This document shows, in pieces, positions 1 through 5,957 of a stretch of DNA of 5,957 bases. The notes under the pieces were generated by a model. It saw only the letters and a program-made list of their open reading frames with translations. It made no database searches and was not told where the DNA came from. Every line of letters begins with the position of its first letter. Positions within the stretch are counted from its first letter, which is position 1. Origin of the DNA: Azonexus sp. (lineage in GTDB: Bacteria; Pseudomonadota; Gammaproteobacteria; Burkholderiales; Rhodocyclaceae). The position numbers and the translations under genes were made by a program. The DNA lies in assembly GCA_031285115.1 (NCBI GenBank), contig JAITWU010000245.1, positions 1 to 5,957 of the forward strand, read 5' to 3'.

Positions 1-378
1 TATATCAAACAGACTGAAGGGGCAGGTTCAGGCATCGCCCTGGCGGAAATCCGCCTCAAGGAAATTGCCGCAGCAGTCGGTGGCCGCATCATTTATTCCA
101 ATTTTCTGCCTGACCCGACTGCGGGTATTTCGGCGCGTGGCGCTCCAGAGAATCTGTTGCCCAAGGTAACCGCGCGCTCTTTTGCGGAAATTATGCAGGA
201 ATTAAAAAATACCCAACAACTTGCCAATTACACCATTACCATCAATACAGTCGAGCAATATAATGCGCTGATGGCGGTAAAAAACAATATCGGTCAGAAC
301 TGGTCGGCTCAGCAATGGAACGCTTATTTGCAGGATATTCCGTCGGCGGCGTCTGCCACGATTGATACGTCGGCCTAA
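1..378 (+). CDS. C-terminal part of an unrecognised protein (5' end outside window)
   Basis: Frame 1 is open from the first base to a TAA at 376-378, giving the last 125 residues of a protein that begins upstream of the window. A TTG at 157 could serve as a start, but the continuous open frame before it reads as ordinary protein, so I treat the gene as 5'-truncated by the window edge. The visible part starts with an Ala/Gly/Ile-rich, probably helical stretch, followed by a segment rich in Asn, Gln, Thr and Tyr (roughly residues 60-115) and a small Ala/Ser/Thr tail. I see no cysteines, no membrane segment and no catalytic motif, and I do not recognise the family. By hand count GC is about 50% over the gene and below 40% in 181-300, well under its neighbours, which may mean a separate origin. 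It converges on murB and is not part of that operon. It could be a phage or other accessory structural protein, but nothing visible proves this. Confidence 0.6.
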   Translation, partial: YIKQTEGAGSGIALAEIRLKEIAAAVGGRIIYSNFLPDPTAGISARGAPENLLPKVTARSFAEIMQELKNTQQLANYTITINTVEQYNALMAVKNNIGQNWSAQQWNAYLQDIPSAASATIDTSA

Positions 379-387
379 GGGAGTGAT

Positions 388-401
388 CCCCGTCTGCGGG
401 G
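388..401. terminator. Short GC hairpin between convergent genes, possible weak bidirectional terminator
   Basis: CCCCG at 388-392 and CGGGG at 397-401 form a perfect 5-bp stem with a 4-base loop. It sits 9 bases after the stop of the left-edge gene and 24 bases beyond the murB stop on the other strand, which is where a shared terminator is expected. Neither side has a real T-tract: the plus side continues TTGGGTTG and the minus side is C/A-rich. Intrinsic termination is therefore doubtful. The rest of the 379-425 gap shows nothing else. Confidence 0.35.
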
Positions 402-425
402 TTGGGTTGAGGGCCGCATCGTCGA

Positions 426-1427
426 TTAGACAAAAACCGGCTCCGCCTGCAATTCCACGCCAAACTTTTCCCATACCGCCGTTTGCACCGCCGCCATCGT
501 TCGCCGCACATCCGCGCCGGTTGCGCCGCCGTGGTTGACCAGCACCAGCGCCTGTTTTTCGTACATGCCGACCGGGCCAAGCTGGCGGCCTTTCCAGCCG
601 GTTTGTTCGATCAGCCAGCCAGCGGCCAGTTTGCTGCGGCCATCGGCTTGCGGGTAGCAGGGGAGCGTGGGGTGAGTGGCGCGGAGCGCGGCGGCGGCAG
701 CGGCGGAAACGACAGGGTTGTGGAAGAAGCTGCCAGCATTGGGGATGAGCGCTGGGTCGGGCAGTTTGCGGCGGCGCACGGCGATGACTGCGTCGGCAAT
801 CTGGCGCGGAGTTGGCGCAGCGATGTCGGCGAGTTGGTCGCGCAGGTCGGCGTAGTCGAGGTTCGGTCGCCAGTTTTTGGGTAGACGAAACGTGACGGCG
901 ACAATCGCCAGCCGCCCGTCGAGATGCCAGCCTTGTTTCTTGAACAGGCTGTCGCGGTAACCGAAGCGGCAGGCGGCGCGGTCAAGGGTGATTAAGGCGC
1001 GGCGGTTGAAGTCCCAGGCGGTCAGGCTGTGGAAGCGGTCGCTCACTTCCAGCCCGTAAGCGCCGATGTTCTGGATCGGCGCAGCGCCAACCGTGCCGGG
1101 AATGAGCGAGAGGTTTTCCAGCCCCGGCCAGCCTTGGGTCAGTGTCCATTGCACGAAGTCATGCCAGTTTTCGCCCGCCCCGGCTTCGATGTAGCGGCTA
1201 TCAGCATCTTCTCCCGCCAGCCGTTTGCCGGGAATGGCCATGTGCAGCACCAGCCGGTCGAGGTCGCCGCCAAGCACGAGATTGCTGCCGCCGCCAAGAA
1301 TGAAACGCGGGCCGTCCGCAAGCGCCGGATCAGCCAGTTGCGCGACAGCGCCGACACGGAGATAACGCGCCGCCGTGCCGGGCAGGGCGAGGGTGTTGAA
1401 GGGCGTGAGATCAACGGCGTACTGCAT
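426..1427 (-). CDS. murB: UDP-N-acetylenolpyruvoylglucosamine reductase MurB (type I)
   Basis: MurB is the cytoplasmic FAD enzyme that uses NADPH to reduce UDP-GlcNAc-enolpyruvate to UDP-MurNAc, the second committed step of peptidoglycan precursor synthesis. The 333-residue product matches the E. coli-type (type I) enzyme along its length. FAD-binding signatures are LGGGSNLVL near residues 44-52 and the [10 protein letters not shown] and [14 protein letters not shown] blocks at about 83-114. The catalytic set is intact: Arg158 in RFGYRDS, Ser233 in NAGSFFHNP (the proton donor to the carbanion) and Glu329 in the last residues. Tyr192 corresponds to the substrate-gating tyrosine of type I enzymes. 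The protein stops four residues after Glu329, shorter than the E. coli tail. The ATG lies 8 bases after the HAD gene stop and has no evident Shine-Dalgarno, so translation is probably coupled. It is the last gene of the minus-strand run. The family assignment is very secure. Confidence 0.97.
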   Translation of the reverse strand: MQYAVDLTPFNTLALPGTAARYLRVGAVAQLADPALADGPRFILGGGSNLVLGGDLDRLVLHMAIPGKRLAGEDADSRYIEAGAGENWHDFVQWTLTQGWPGLENLSLIPGTVGAAPIQNIGAYGLEVSDRFHSLTAWDFNRRALITLDRAACRFGYRDSLFKKQGWHLDGRLAIVAVTFRLPKNWRPNLDYADLRDQLADIAAPTPRQIADAVIAVRRRKLPDPALIPNAGSFFHNPVVSAAAAAALRATHPTLPCYPQADGRSKLAAGWLIEQTGWKGRQLGPVGMYEKQALVLVNHGGATGADVRRTMAAVQTAVWEKFGVELQAEPVFV

Positions 1428-1435
1428 GGCGGTTT

Positions 1436-2092
1436 TCAGTCAGCCAGCAGCAAGACGGCCAGCGCCTCGGGCGTTGCCGCCGACAGCCAGCCGGGGCGCA
1501 TCTGACCCGCCGCAAGGCTGCCGTAGCCCCAGGTGACCGCGATGAAGGGCAAGCCGTTGGCGCCCGCCGCTTCGCCATCCTCGCTGCGGTCGCCAATGTA
1601 GATGGCCTGCTCTTTGGCAATGCCCTGATCGGCCAGCAACCGCGCAATCATCGCCGCTTTGTCGGGCAGGCGCGGCGTAAACAGGTCGAGGGCGTAAACA
1701 GGCGCGAAATGGTCGCGCCAGCCGAGCATGTCAAGAATCAGCCGGGTCGGGTGAAGGCGCTTGTTGGTGGCAATCGCGAGCCTTCGTCCGGCCCCGGCCA
1801 GTTGGGCGAGTAGCGCATCGACGCCGGGATAGGCGGCGGTGGCCTGATAACCGGCGCTGTCGTAACTCGTCTTGAAGGCTTCCGCCAACTGCGCGATGCG
1901 GGCCGGGTCGGCGCTGCCAGAGAGAAGTTGCAGCGTTTCAACGAGCGGCGGACCGATCACGCTGTCGTCAATGGCGCGGGCGGGCGCGATGCCGGTCTCG
2001 GCAAAAGCAGCGCGAAAACTCGCAAGGATGGCGGGCGCGGAATCAATCAGCGTGCCGTCGAGATCAAACAGGATATGCGGGTAGCGGGGCAT
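1436..2092 (-). CDS. HAD-superfamily hydrolase, phosphoglycolate phosphatase-like
   Basis: This is a haloacid-dehalogenase phosphatase of 218 residues with all four HAD motifs. Motif I is FDLDGTL with nucleophile Asp10 and general acid Asp12. Motif II is Thr109 in LAIATNK. Motif III is Lys145 in LPDKAAM. Motif IV is [10 protein letters not shown] with Asp168 and Asp172, which bind Mg2+. The helical stretch between motifs I and II (about 16-85) is a C1-type cap. The VIGPPL and AYPGVDALL blocks are typical of the phosphoglycolate phosphatase/PpaX-like group, but the exact substrate cannot be read from sequence; 2-phosphoglycolate or another small phosphate ester is plausible. I chose the ATG at 2092 because it puts motif I at the usual distance from the N-terminus. 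An in-frame ATG at 2146 adds 18 residues, MRTTVKAIIPSPPTLAPA, and has a GAGG 10 bases upstream, so a longer form of 236 residues is possible. It lies between lipA and murB, 8 bases from the latter. Confidence 0.88.
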   Translation of the reverse strand: MPRYPHILFDLDGTLIDSAPAILASFRAAFAETGIAPARAIDDSVIGPPLVETLQLLSGSADPARIAQLAEAFKTSYDSAGYQATAAYPGVDALLAQLAGAGRRLAIATNKRLHPTRLILDMLGWRDHFAPVYALDLFTPRLPDKAAMIARLLADQGIAKEQAIYIGDRSEDGEAAGANGLPFIAVTWGYGSLAAGQMRPGWLSAATPEALAVLLLAD

Positions 2093-2179
2093 GGCGGGGG
2101 CGAGGGTTGGCGGAGATGGGATTATCGCCTTTACCGTCGTCCGCATGTTTCAAATGCCTCGACGGGGCATGTCTGGATG

Positions 2180-3124
2180 TCAAAGCCCCGCCGCGTGGGC
2201 CTGCTGGTCGGCCCAGTAGCTCGATCGCACCATCGGGGCGCAGGCGGCGCCGGAGAAGCCCATTTTTTTCGCCTCGGCTTCGTACATCCCGAAAATATCG
2301 GGATGAACATAGCGCGTGACCGGCAAATGATGGCTGGAAGGGGCGAGATACTGGCCGATGGTGAGCAGGTCGACGTCATGGGCGCGTAAATCGCGCATGA
2401 CGGCGAGGATTTCTTCGTCGGTTTCACCAAGGCCGACCATGAGGCCGGATTTGGTCGAAACCTGCGGGTAGCGGGCCTTGAATTGCTTGAGAAACGCCAG
2501 CGAGTGCGCGTAGTCCGCGCCGGGGCGGGCTTGTTTGTAGAGGCGCGGCACGGTTTCGAGGTTGTGATTGAGGACATCGGGCAGGGCGTTGCCGAGCAGA
2601 TCGAGGGCAACATCCAGGCGACCGCGAAAATCGGGGACGAGGGTTTCGATGGCAGTCGTTGGCGACAGGGCGCGAACCTCGCGGATGACCTCGACAAAAT
2701 GCGCCGCGCCGCCGTCGCGCAGGTCATCGCGGTCGACGCTGGTAATCACGACGTAACGCAGTTTGAGGGCGGCGACGGATTCGGCCAGTTGGCGCGGCTC
2801 GTCCGGGTCGGGCGGCAGCGGCTGGCCGTGGCCAACGTCACAGAAGGGGCAGCGGCGGGTGCAGAGGTCGCCCAGAATCATGAAAGTCGCCGTGCCACGG
2901 CCAAAACATTCGCCGATATTGGGGCAGGTGGCTTCTTCGCAGACGGTGTGCAGCTTGCGTTCGCGCAGCATGGATTTGATTTCGCCAAAGCGCCCGGCGC
3001 TATTGCCGGCCTTGACGCGAATCCACGCCGGTTTGCGCAGTGGTTCGGCGGCGGGAACGATCTTGATCGGAATCCGCGCGGTTTTTTGTTCGCCTTTTTG
3101 CTTGATGCCCTTGGGGTCAACCAT
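2180..3124 (-). CDS. lipA: Lipoyl synthase LipA (radical SAM)
   Basis: LipA is the radical S-adenosylmethionine enzyme that inserts two sulfur atoms at C6 and C8 of protein-bound octanoyl groups, completing the lipoyl cofactor of the pyruvate and 2-oxoglutarate dehydrogenases and the glycine cleavage H protein. The 314-residue product carries the auxiliary-cluster motif CX4CX5C at Cys62, Cys67 and Cys73 and the radical SAM motif CX3CX2C at Cys88, Cys92 and Cys95. It ends with the RSSY block at 300-303, whose serine ligates the auxiliary cluster in characterised LipA proteins. The N-terminal basic segment and KPAWIRVK at 31-38 are also family-typical, and the length is normal. Its ATG overlaps the end of lipB by 8 bases, with a weak GGAA about 8 bases upstream, so the two genes are translationally coupled and supply consecutive steps of one pathway. 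All expected cluster ligands are present. Confidence 0.98.
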   Translation of the reverse strand: MVDPKGIKQKGEQKTARIPIKIVPAAEPLRKPAWIRVKAGNSAGRFGEIKSMLRERKLHTVCEEATCPNIGECFGRGTATFMILGDLCTRRCPFCDVGHGQPLPPDPDEPRQLAESVAALKLRYVVITSVDRDDLRDGGAAHFVEVIREVRALSPTTAIETLVPDFRGRLDVALDLLGNALPDVLNHNLETVPRLYKQARPGADYAHSLAFLKQFKARYPQVSTKSGLMVGLGETDEEILAVMRDLRAHDVDLLTIGQYLAPSSHHLPVTRYVHPDIFGMYEAEAKKMGFSGAACAPMVRSSYWADQQAHAAGL

Positions 3125-3746
3125 GTTGTCGTTCCAGTTGCTTGAGCAGATGCGCCGAAAGCCGCTCGCCAGCCTGTTTGACGTTGAGCGGAATATCGAG
3201 ATTGCGGGTCTGTGTGACTTGCAGGCCGGGATAGCCGCAAGGGTTGATTACGGTAAACGGCGTCAAATCCATATCGACATTGAGCGCGACGCCGTGGTAG
3301 GAGCAGCCGTGGCGGATGCGCAGGCCAAGCGCGGCGATTTTGGCGTCGTCTACGTAGACGCCGGGCGCATTGGCCCGCCGCTTGGCGCTGACGCCATATT
3401 CAGCCAGCAGGTCGATGGCGGCCTGTTCGATCAGGCTGACCAGTTCGCGCACTTTCAGTTGGCGGCGGGTGAGGTCGAGCAAGAGGTAGATCACGACCTG
3501 ACCGGGGCCGTGGTACGTGACCTGGCCGCCACGGTCGATCTTGACCAGCGGGATGCCGACATCGCGCAGAATGTGCTCCGGCTTTCCGGCCTGACCCAGC
3601 GTGTAGACGGGGGGATGCTCGATGATCCACAGTTCGTCCGCCGTCTCCGCCCCACGGGCGGCGGTGAAATCCTGCATGGCGGCAAAGGTCGGCAGATAGT
3701 CGACCCGGCCCAGATGTTTGACCTGCGGCGTTACGCTCAAAGTCAC
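3117..3746 (-). CDS. lipB: Octanoyl-[ACP]:protein N-octanoyltransferase LipB
   Basis: LipB transfers octanoate from acyl carrier protein to the target lysine of lipoyl domains, providing the substrate for LipA. The 209-residue product contains the LipB signature [12 protein letters not shown] at 72-83. It also has the catalytic pair Lys136 (in AKIAALG) and Cys170 (in INPCGYPG), which forms the acyl-enzyme thioether/thioester. The supporting block [19 protein letters not shown] at 143-161 is present too. The start is a GTG at 3746, leaving one base after the ybeD-like stop. It is preferred because the following residues QVKHLG align with the beginning of other LipB proteins and the next in-frame Met (residue 24) would remove conserved sequence. 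No Shine-Dalgarno is visible, which fits coupling to the upstream gene. The stop overlaps the lipA start. The protein acts in the cytoplasm and nothing suggests a defect. Confidence 0.97.
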   Translation of the reverse strand: MTLSVTPQVKHLGRVDYLPTFAAMQDFTAARGAETADELWIIEHPPVYTLGQAGKPEHILRDVGIPLVKIDRGGQVTYHGPGQVVIYLLLDLTRRQLKVRELVSLIEQAAIDLLAEYGVSAKRRANAPGVYVDDAKIAALGLRIRHGCSYHGVALNVDMDLTPFTVINPCGYPGLQVTQTRNLDIPLNVKQAGERLSAHLLKQLERQHG

Positions 3747-3747
3747 G

Positions 3748-4017
3748 TCAGAGCACGATCTTGATGAGCGGATGCGCCGTCAGTTCCCGGTACAGGGCAT
3801 CGAGTTGCGGTTTTGAAGTGGCTTCGACGGTGCAGGTCAGGCTGAGGTAGTTGCCTTGGGAACTCGCCCGCATTTCCATCGTCGCCCCGTCGAAATCCGG
3901 CGCGTGGCGGCGGACGATGGCAAGCACGGTCTCTGCCAGTTGATCATGCGCCTTGCCCATGATTTTCAAGGGAAAGGCGCATGGGAATTCGAGCAAGGTG
4001 TCCTGATTGGCCGTCAT
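3748..4017 (-). CDS. ybeD: DUF493 / YbeD-like small protein
   Basis: This 89-residue protein belongs to the YbeD (UPF0250, DUF493) family, recognisable from [14 protein letters not shown] near residues 8-21, RRHAPDF around 36-42, [17 protein letters not shown] at about 52-68, and the closing [18 protein letters not shown] pattern. E. coli YbeD has the same length and the same order of motifs. The family has an ACT-like alpha/beta fold resembling the regulatory domain of phosphoglycerate dehydrogenase. Its function is not established, although its constant place beside lipB suggests a link to lipoylation or to the dacA-lip operon. It starts with ATG two bases after the dacA stop and ends one base before the lipB GTG, without a clear ribosome binding site. 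It has no signal peptide and no catalytic motif, so a small cytosolic regulatory or ligand-binding role is likely, but this is inference. Confidence 0.95.
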   Translation of the reverse strand: MTANQDTLLEFPCAFPLKIMGKAHDQLAETVLAIVRRHAPDFDGATMEMRASSQGNYLSLTCTVEATSKPQLDALYRELTAHPLIKIVL

Positions 4018-4019
4018 TT

Positions 4020-5159
4020 TCAGTTAAGCCAGAGTTTGACCGTATCGACGGCCCGGCCAAGTGGTCCGGCGAGCGGCACGTTTTCCAGCGCCTGAACCGG
4101 ATAGTCGCCGTAACTTTGGCCCTCGATGCTGACTTTGAGCATGGCGACCGTTTGCCCTGCCGCCACGGGGGCGATCAGTTCCGGTTGCGGAACCAGTTCG
4201 ACCTTGACCTTGTCGGCCATGCCCTTGGGTACGGTGACGACCAAATCGCTGCCGAAACCGGCCTTGACCTGATTCTGCCCGCCTTTCCACACACGCAACG
4301 AGGATACCGCTCGCCCTTCGGGGTAGAGCGGGACGGCTTCATAAGCCTGAAAACCCCAGTTGAGCAGTTTCCGCGATTCGTTGATGCGGCCCGCCTCGGA
4401 ATCGGCGCCGAGGACCACCGACAACAAACGGCGCTGACCACGCAGCGCCGACGAAATCAGGCAATAACCGGCGGACTCGGTATGGCCGGTTTTCATGCCA
4501 TCGACGCTCGGATCGAGCCAGAGCAGACGATTGCGGTTCGGCTGTTTGATCTTGTTGTAGGTAAATTCTTTCATCGAGTAATAGCGGCGATATTCCTCGG
4601 GGAAATCGCGGATCAGCGCCGCCGCCAGCAGCGATAAATCACGGGCCGTGGTGTAGTGCTGCGGATCGGGCAGACCGGTCGCGTTGCGAAAGCTGGTGCT
4701 CTTCATGCCCAGCCGCGCCGCTTCCCGGTTCATCTGCTGCGCGAAATTCTCCTCGCTGCCAGCGATGCCCTCGGCCAGCACGATACAGGCGTCGTTACCG
4801 GACTGGACGATAACGCCCTTGATCAGATCATCAACCGGCACTTGATTGCCGATCCGCACGAACATCTTGGAGCCGCCGGTGCGCCAGGCTTTTTCCGACA
4901 CCGGCAGGGTCTGGCCGAGGCTGAGTGTTTTTTGATGCAATGCCGAAAAGGTCAGGTAAGCCGTCATCAACTTGGTAAGTGAAGCCGGGTCGAGCCGCTC
5001 GTCGGGTTTTTCAGCACTGAGCGCCTGGCCGGAGCCGACTTCCAGCAGCAGCCAGGATTTGGCGGCCAGCGTCAGCGGCGCAGGCTGTGTTTGCGCTACC
5101 GCCTGCGGCACAAAAAAGAGGGAGGCAACAAGAAAAAATATTCTTTGAAACAATGACAT
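4020..5159 (-). CDS. dacA: D-alanyl-D-alanine carboxypeptidase (PBP5/6 type, DacA/DacC)
   Basis: This is a low-molecular-mass penicillin-binding protein that removes the terminal D-Ala from peptidoglycan pentapeptides in the periplasm, limiting cross-linking and shaping the wall. The 379-residue product begins with a Sec signal peptide: a hydrophobic core at 5-18 and a probable signal peptidase I site after Ala22 in AVA-QTQ. The penicillin-binding motifs are complete: SXXK as Ser60-Leu-Thr-Lys63 (Ser60 acylated), SXN as Ser120-Gly-Asn122, and KTG at 223-225. A beta-rich C-terminal PBP5 domain spans about 280-360, followed by a short amphipathic end GPLGRAVDTVKLWLN that could anchor it to the outer face of the inner membrane. 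Length agrees with E. coli PBP5. It is the first gene of the run and has a good -10 box upstream. No Shine-Dalgarno is apparent before the ATG. DacA and DacC cannot be told apart by sequence alone; the ybeD-lipB context favours dacA. Confidence 0.96.
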   Translation of the reverse strand: MSLFQRIFFLVASLFFVPQAVAQTQPAPLTLAAKSWLLLEVGSGQALSAEKPDERLDPASLTKLMTAYLTFSALHQKTLSLGQTLPVSEKAWRTGGSKMFVRIGNQVPVDDLIKGVIVQSGNDACIVLAEGIAGSEENFAQQMNREAARLGMKSTSFRNATGLPDPQHYTTARDLSLLAAALIRDFPEEYRRYYSMKEFTYNKIKQPNRNRLLWLDPSVDGMKTGHTESAGYCLISSALRGQRRLLSVVLGADSEAGRINESRKLLNWGFQAYEAVPLYPEGRAVSSLRVWKGGQNQVKAGFGSDLVVTVPKGMADKVKVELVPQPELIAPVAAGQTVAMLKVSIEGQSYGDYPVQALENVPLAGPLGRAVDTVKLWLN

Positions 5160-5190
5160 GGGAGTTTTTTGAGAAGCATTTGGGGATGGA

Positions 5191-5219
5191 ATTATACTCC
5201 TCTGGCGACAGCCATTTGG
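5191..5219 (-). promoter_or_regulatory. Probable sigma-70 promoter for the dacA-lip-murB operon
   Basis: The minus strand carries a perfect TATAAT at 5196-5191, in a locally AT-richer stretch of an otherwise GC-rich region. With a 17-base spacer the -35 position (5219-5214) reads CCAAAT, a poor match to TTGACA, and no extended -10 TG is present. Transcription would start near 5184, leaving a leader of about 25 bases before the dacA ATG at 5159. That leader has no obvious Shine-Dalgarno. No other equally good -10 box was noticed in the gaps between the downstream genes, so this may drive the whole run. Confidence 0.55.
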
Positions 5220-5227
5220 ACGCCCCT

Positions 5228-5241
5228 GCCGCTGGTGCGGC
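5228..5241 (-). terminator. Small hairpin after vapC, possible weak terminator
   Basis: GCCGC at 5228-5232 and GCGGC at 5237-5241 form a perfect 5-bp GC stem with a 4-base loop, about 30 bases beyond the vapC stop and just upstream of the dacA promoter. On the minus strand it is followed by AGGGGCG rather than a T-run, so it is not a convincing intrinsic terminator. The rest of the 5160-5271 gap holds only the dacA leader and promoter. Confidence 0.25.
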
Positions 5242-5271
5242 GCAATGACGCATCGACCGGATTTCCCGGCC

Positions 5272-5673
5272 TCAATGCCCCCACACGCGCAAACCGCGAT
5301 GGGTGGCGAGAGCCTCGTAGTCGCGGTCGCTGTGCAGCAACAGATAATCGTGCTGGATGCAAAAAGCGGCCACCATCACGTCGATGGCGCTCCGCACGGT
5401 GACGCCAAGCGCGCGCAGACGGCGGTAATGCTCGGCGGCAGCGAGCGCCAGATCTTCGCCGCCGCAAGTCTCGACATGCAGGGTTTGCAACAACAGCCGC
5501 GCCTGACGCATCGCGCGTTCGTGGCGAAAACCGCGCAGCACTTCAAACAGCACCAGATCAGGCACGATCAGCCGCGTGTGACCGTCGTCGAGCAGGCGGC
5601 GAAGTTCAAATCTGGCGGGCGTTGGGCGACTGTTAAAGAAATCAATCCAGACACTGGAATCAACGACCAGCAC
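5272..5673 (-). CDS. vapC: VapC-type PIN-domain ribonuclease toxin
   Basis: This 133-residue single-domain protein has the PIN fold pattern of VapC toxins, Mg2+-dependent endoribonucleases that block translation by cutting tRNA or rRNA when released from their antitoxin. The acidic active-site residues are in the expected places: Asp5 in VVDSSVWIDFF, Glu44 in LVLFEVLRGF, Asp98 in RSAIDVMVAAFC, and Asp116 in LLHSDRDYEALA. Length is typical. The start is a GTG at 5673: an in-frame TGA lies only 12 bases upstream (5686-5688), no ATG exists near, and an AAGG Shine-Dalgarno sits 9 bases before it. The GTG lies 14 bases inside the end of the antitoxin gene, the usual overlap for a TA pair. The RNA target cannot be inferred. 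All catalytic residues are intact, so the toxin is probably functional. It is transcribed towards dacA but has its own unit. Confidence 0.92.
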   Translation of the reverse strand: MLVVDSSVWIDFFNSRPTPARFELRRLLDDGHTRLIVPDLVLFEVLRGFRHERAMRQARLLLQTLHVETCGGEDLALAAAEHYRRLRALGVTVRSAIDVMVAAFCIQHDYLLLHSDRDYEALATHRGLRVWGH

Positions 5674-5957
5674 GACTCGCCGCCTTCAGGTTTTTCTGGC
5701 TGTCGCTGGTAGAGCGGTCCGCTGCGGGTTTGACTTGATAGGGGACGCGGTCTTCATGCACGGACGGTGGCTTCGTCACTGCTTCGTCGTCTGGCGCGGG
5801 CTTTGTCCAGTCGATCGACTCGTCGCCTTCCCACTTCAACTTACCCTCCCATTTAAGAATTTCGCGGTAGGCCGCCTGCCGCGCGAGCAAGCGCAAACCG
5901 GCTTCTACGGTTTCTTTCTTGGTGGTGTAGGGGCCGGCGTGCATTGCCTGGGTGAGC
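5660..5957 (-). CDS. vapB: VapB-type antitoxin (5' end outside window) with long C-terminal tail
   Basis: This is the partner gene of vapC, read from the right edge to a TGA at 5660-5662. A Met codon lies at 5944, but the frame stays open to the edge and the bases before it encode LTQA. LTQAMHAGPYTTKKETVEAGLRLLARQ matches the helix and TKKE block of VapB antitoxins (DUF2191 type), whose short beta strand lies just before. I therefore infer a gene truncated by the window, missing perhaps 10-15 N-terminal residues including the ribbon-helix-helix DNA-binding strand. The toxin-binding region follows as YREILKWEGKLKWEGD, close to the RGKVRWEGD pattern of the family. Antitoxins of this type usually end within a few residues of this point. 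Here about 55 more residues follow, rich in Pro, Asp, Lys and Ser and probably disordered. The gene would bind its own promoter, off the window, and neutralise VapC. Confidence 0.82.
   Translation of the reverse strand, partial: LTQAMHAGPYTTKKETVEAGLRLLARQAAYREILKWEGKLKWEGDESIDWTKPAPDDEAVTKPPSVHEDRVPYQVKPAADRSTSDSQKNLKAASRAGR
5683..5686 (-). promoter_or_regulatory. Shine-Dalgarno fixing the vapC GTG start
   Basis: AAGG on the minus strand lies 9 bases upstream of the GTG at 5673 and inside the last codons of the antitoxin gene. Together with the in-frame TGA immediately behind it (5686-5688), it makes the GTG the only reasonable vapC start and allows translation of the toxin to be coupled to the antitoxin. 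Confidence 0.6.

Noticed and set aside
483..884. 133-codon and other open frames opposite or within murB
   Set aside because: MurB is complete with all catalytic residues in the overlapping minus-strand frame. These frames are GC-driven shadows.
2763..3764. 333-codon open frame on the plus strand
   Set aside because: It lies entirely antisense to lipA and lipB, which are certain genes with complete motifs. Long antisense frames are common in GC-rich DNA, and its translation resembles no family.
3981..4637. 218-codon open frame on the plus strand
   Set aside because: It is antisense to dacA, whose SXXK, SXN and KTG motifs settle the coding strand.
5245..5712. 155-codon open frame on the plus strand
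   Set aside because: It is antisense to vapC and the antitoxin end. The minus-strand reading has intact PIN residues and a proper TA overlap, so this is a shadow.
5820..5860. Repeated LKWEG in the antitoxin as a possible tandem duplication
   Set aside because: The two copies differ at several third-codon positions, and a similar RGKVRWEGD pattern is normal in this antitoxin family, so a recent duplication is not supported.
1..5957. CRISPR arrays, tRNA or rRNA genes, insertion sequences, riboswitches
   Set aside because: I saw no regularly spaced repeats, no cloverleaf-like sequence, no transposase and no terminal inverted repeats. The gaps between genes are too short to hold a riboswitch.

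Overview
The window looks like chromosomal DNA from a GC-rich Gram-negative proteobacterium, most likely a betaproteobacterium. This placement rests on the protein style of MurB, LipA, LipB and the DUF493 protein and on the gene order dacA-ybeD-lipB-lipA. It is an inference made without database searches.

Layout from left to right. Bases 1-378 hold the 3' end of an unrecognised plus-strand gene with clearly lower GC than the rest. A 47-base convergent gap with a small GC hairpin follows. From 5159 down to 426, six minus-strand genes are packed almost without gaps, in transcription order dacA (D,D-carboxypeptidase), ybeD-like (DUF493), lipB (octanoyltransferase), lipA (lipoyl synthase), a HAD-family phosphatase, and murB (UDP-MurNAc dehydrogenase). 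Junctions are 2 bases (dacA/ybeD), 1 base (ybeD/lipB), an 8-base overlap (lipB/lipA), 87 bases (lipA/HAD, with the start chosen here) and 8 bases (HAD/murB). A perfect TATAAT box lies just upstream of dacA. To the right, on the same strand, is a VapBC-type toxin-antitoxin pair: a complete PIN-domain toxin (5272-5673) and its antitoxin, which runs off the right edge.

How the genes work together. LipB and LipA form the endogenous lipoylation pathway: LipB moves octanoate from acyl carrier protein to target proteins and LipA inserts the sulfurs. DacA trims peptidoglycan pentapeptides in the periplasm, and MurB makes UDP-MurNAc in the cytoplasm, so the lipoate genes are bracketed by two cell-wall genes. 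The HAD phosphatase probably removes a small phosphorylated metabolite. VapBC is an independent accessory module upstream of the dacA promoter.

Most of the window is ordinary housekeeping sequence. I found no clear sign of a previously undescribed system. The points most worth checking are the long C-terminal tail of the VapB-like antitoxin, the unidentified low-GC gene at the left edge, and the composition of the operon.
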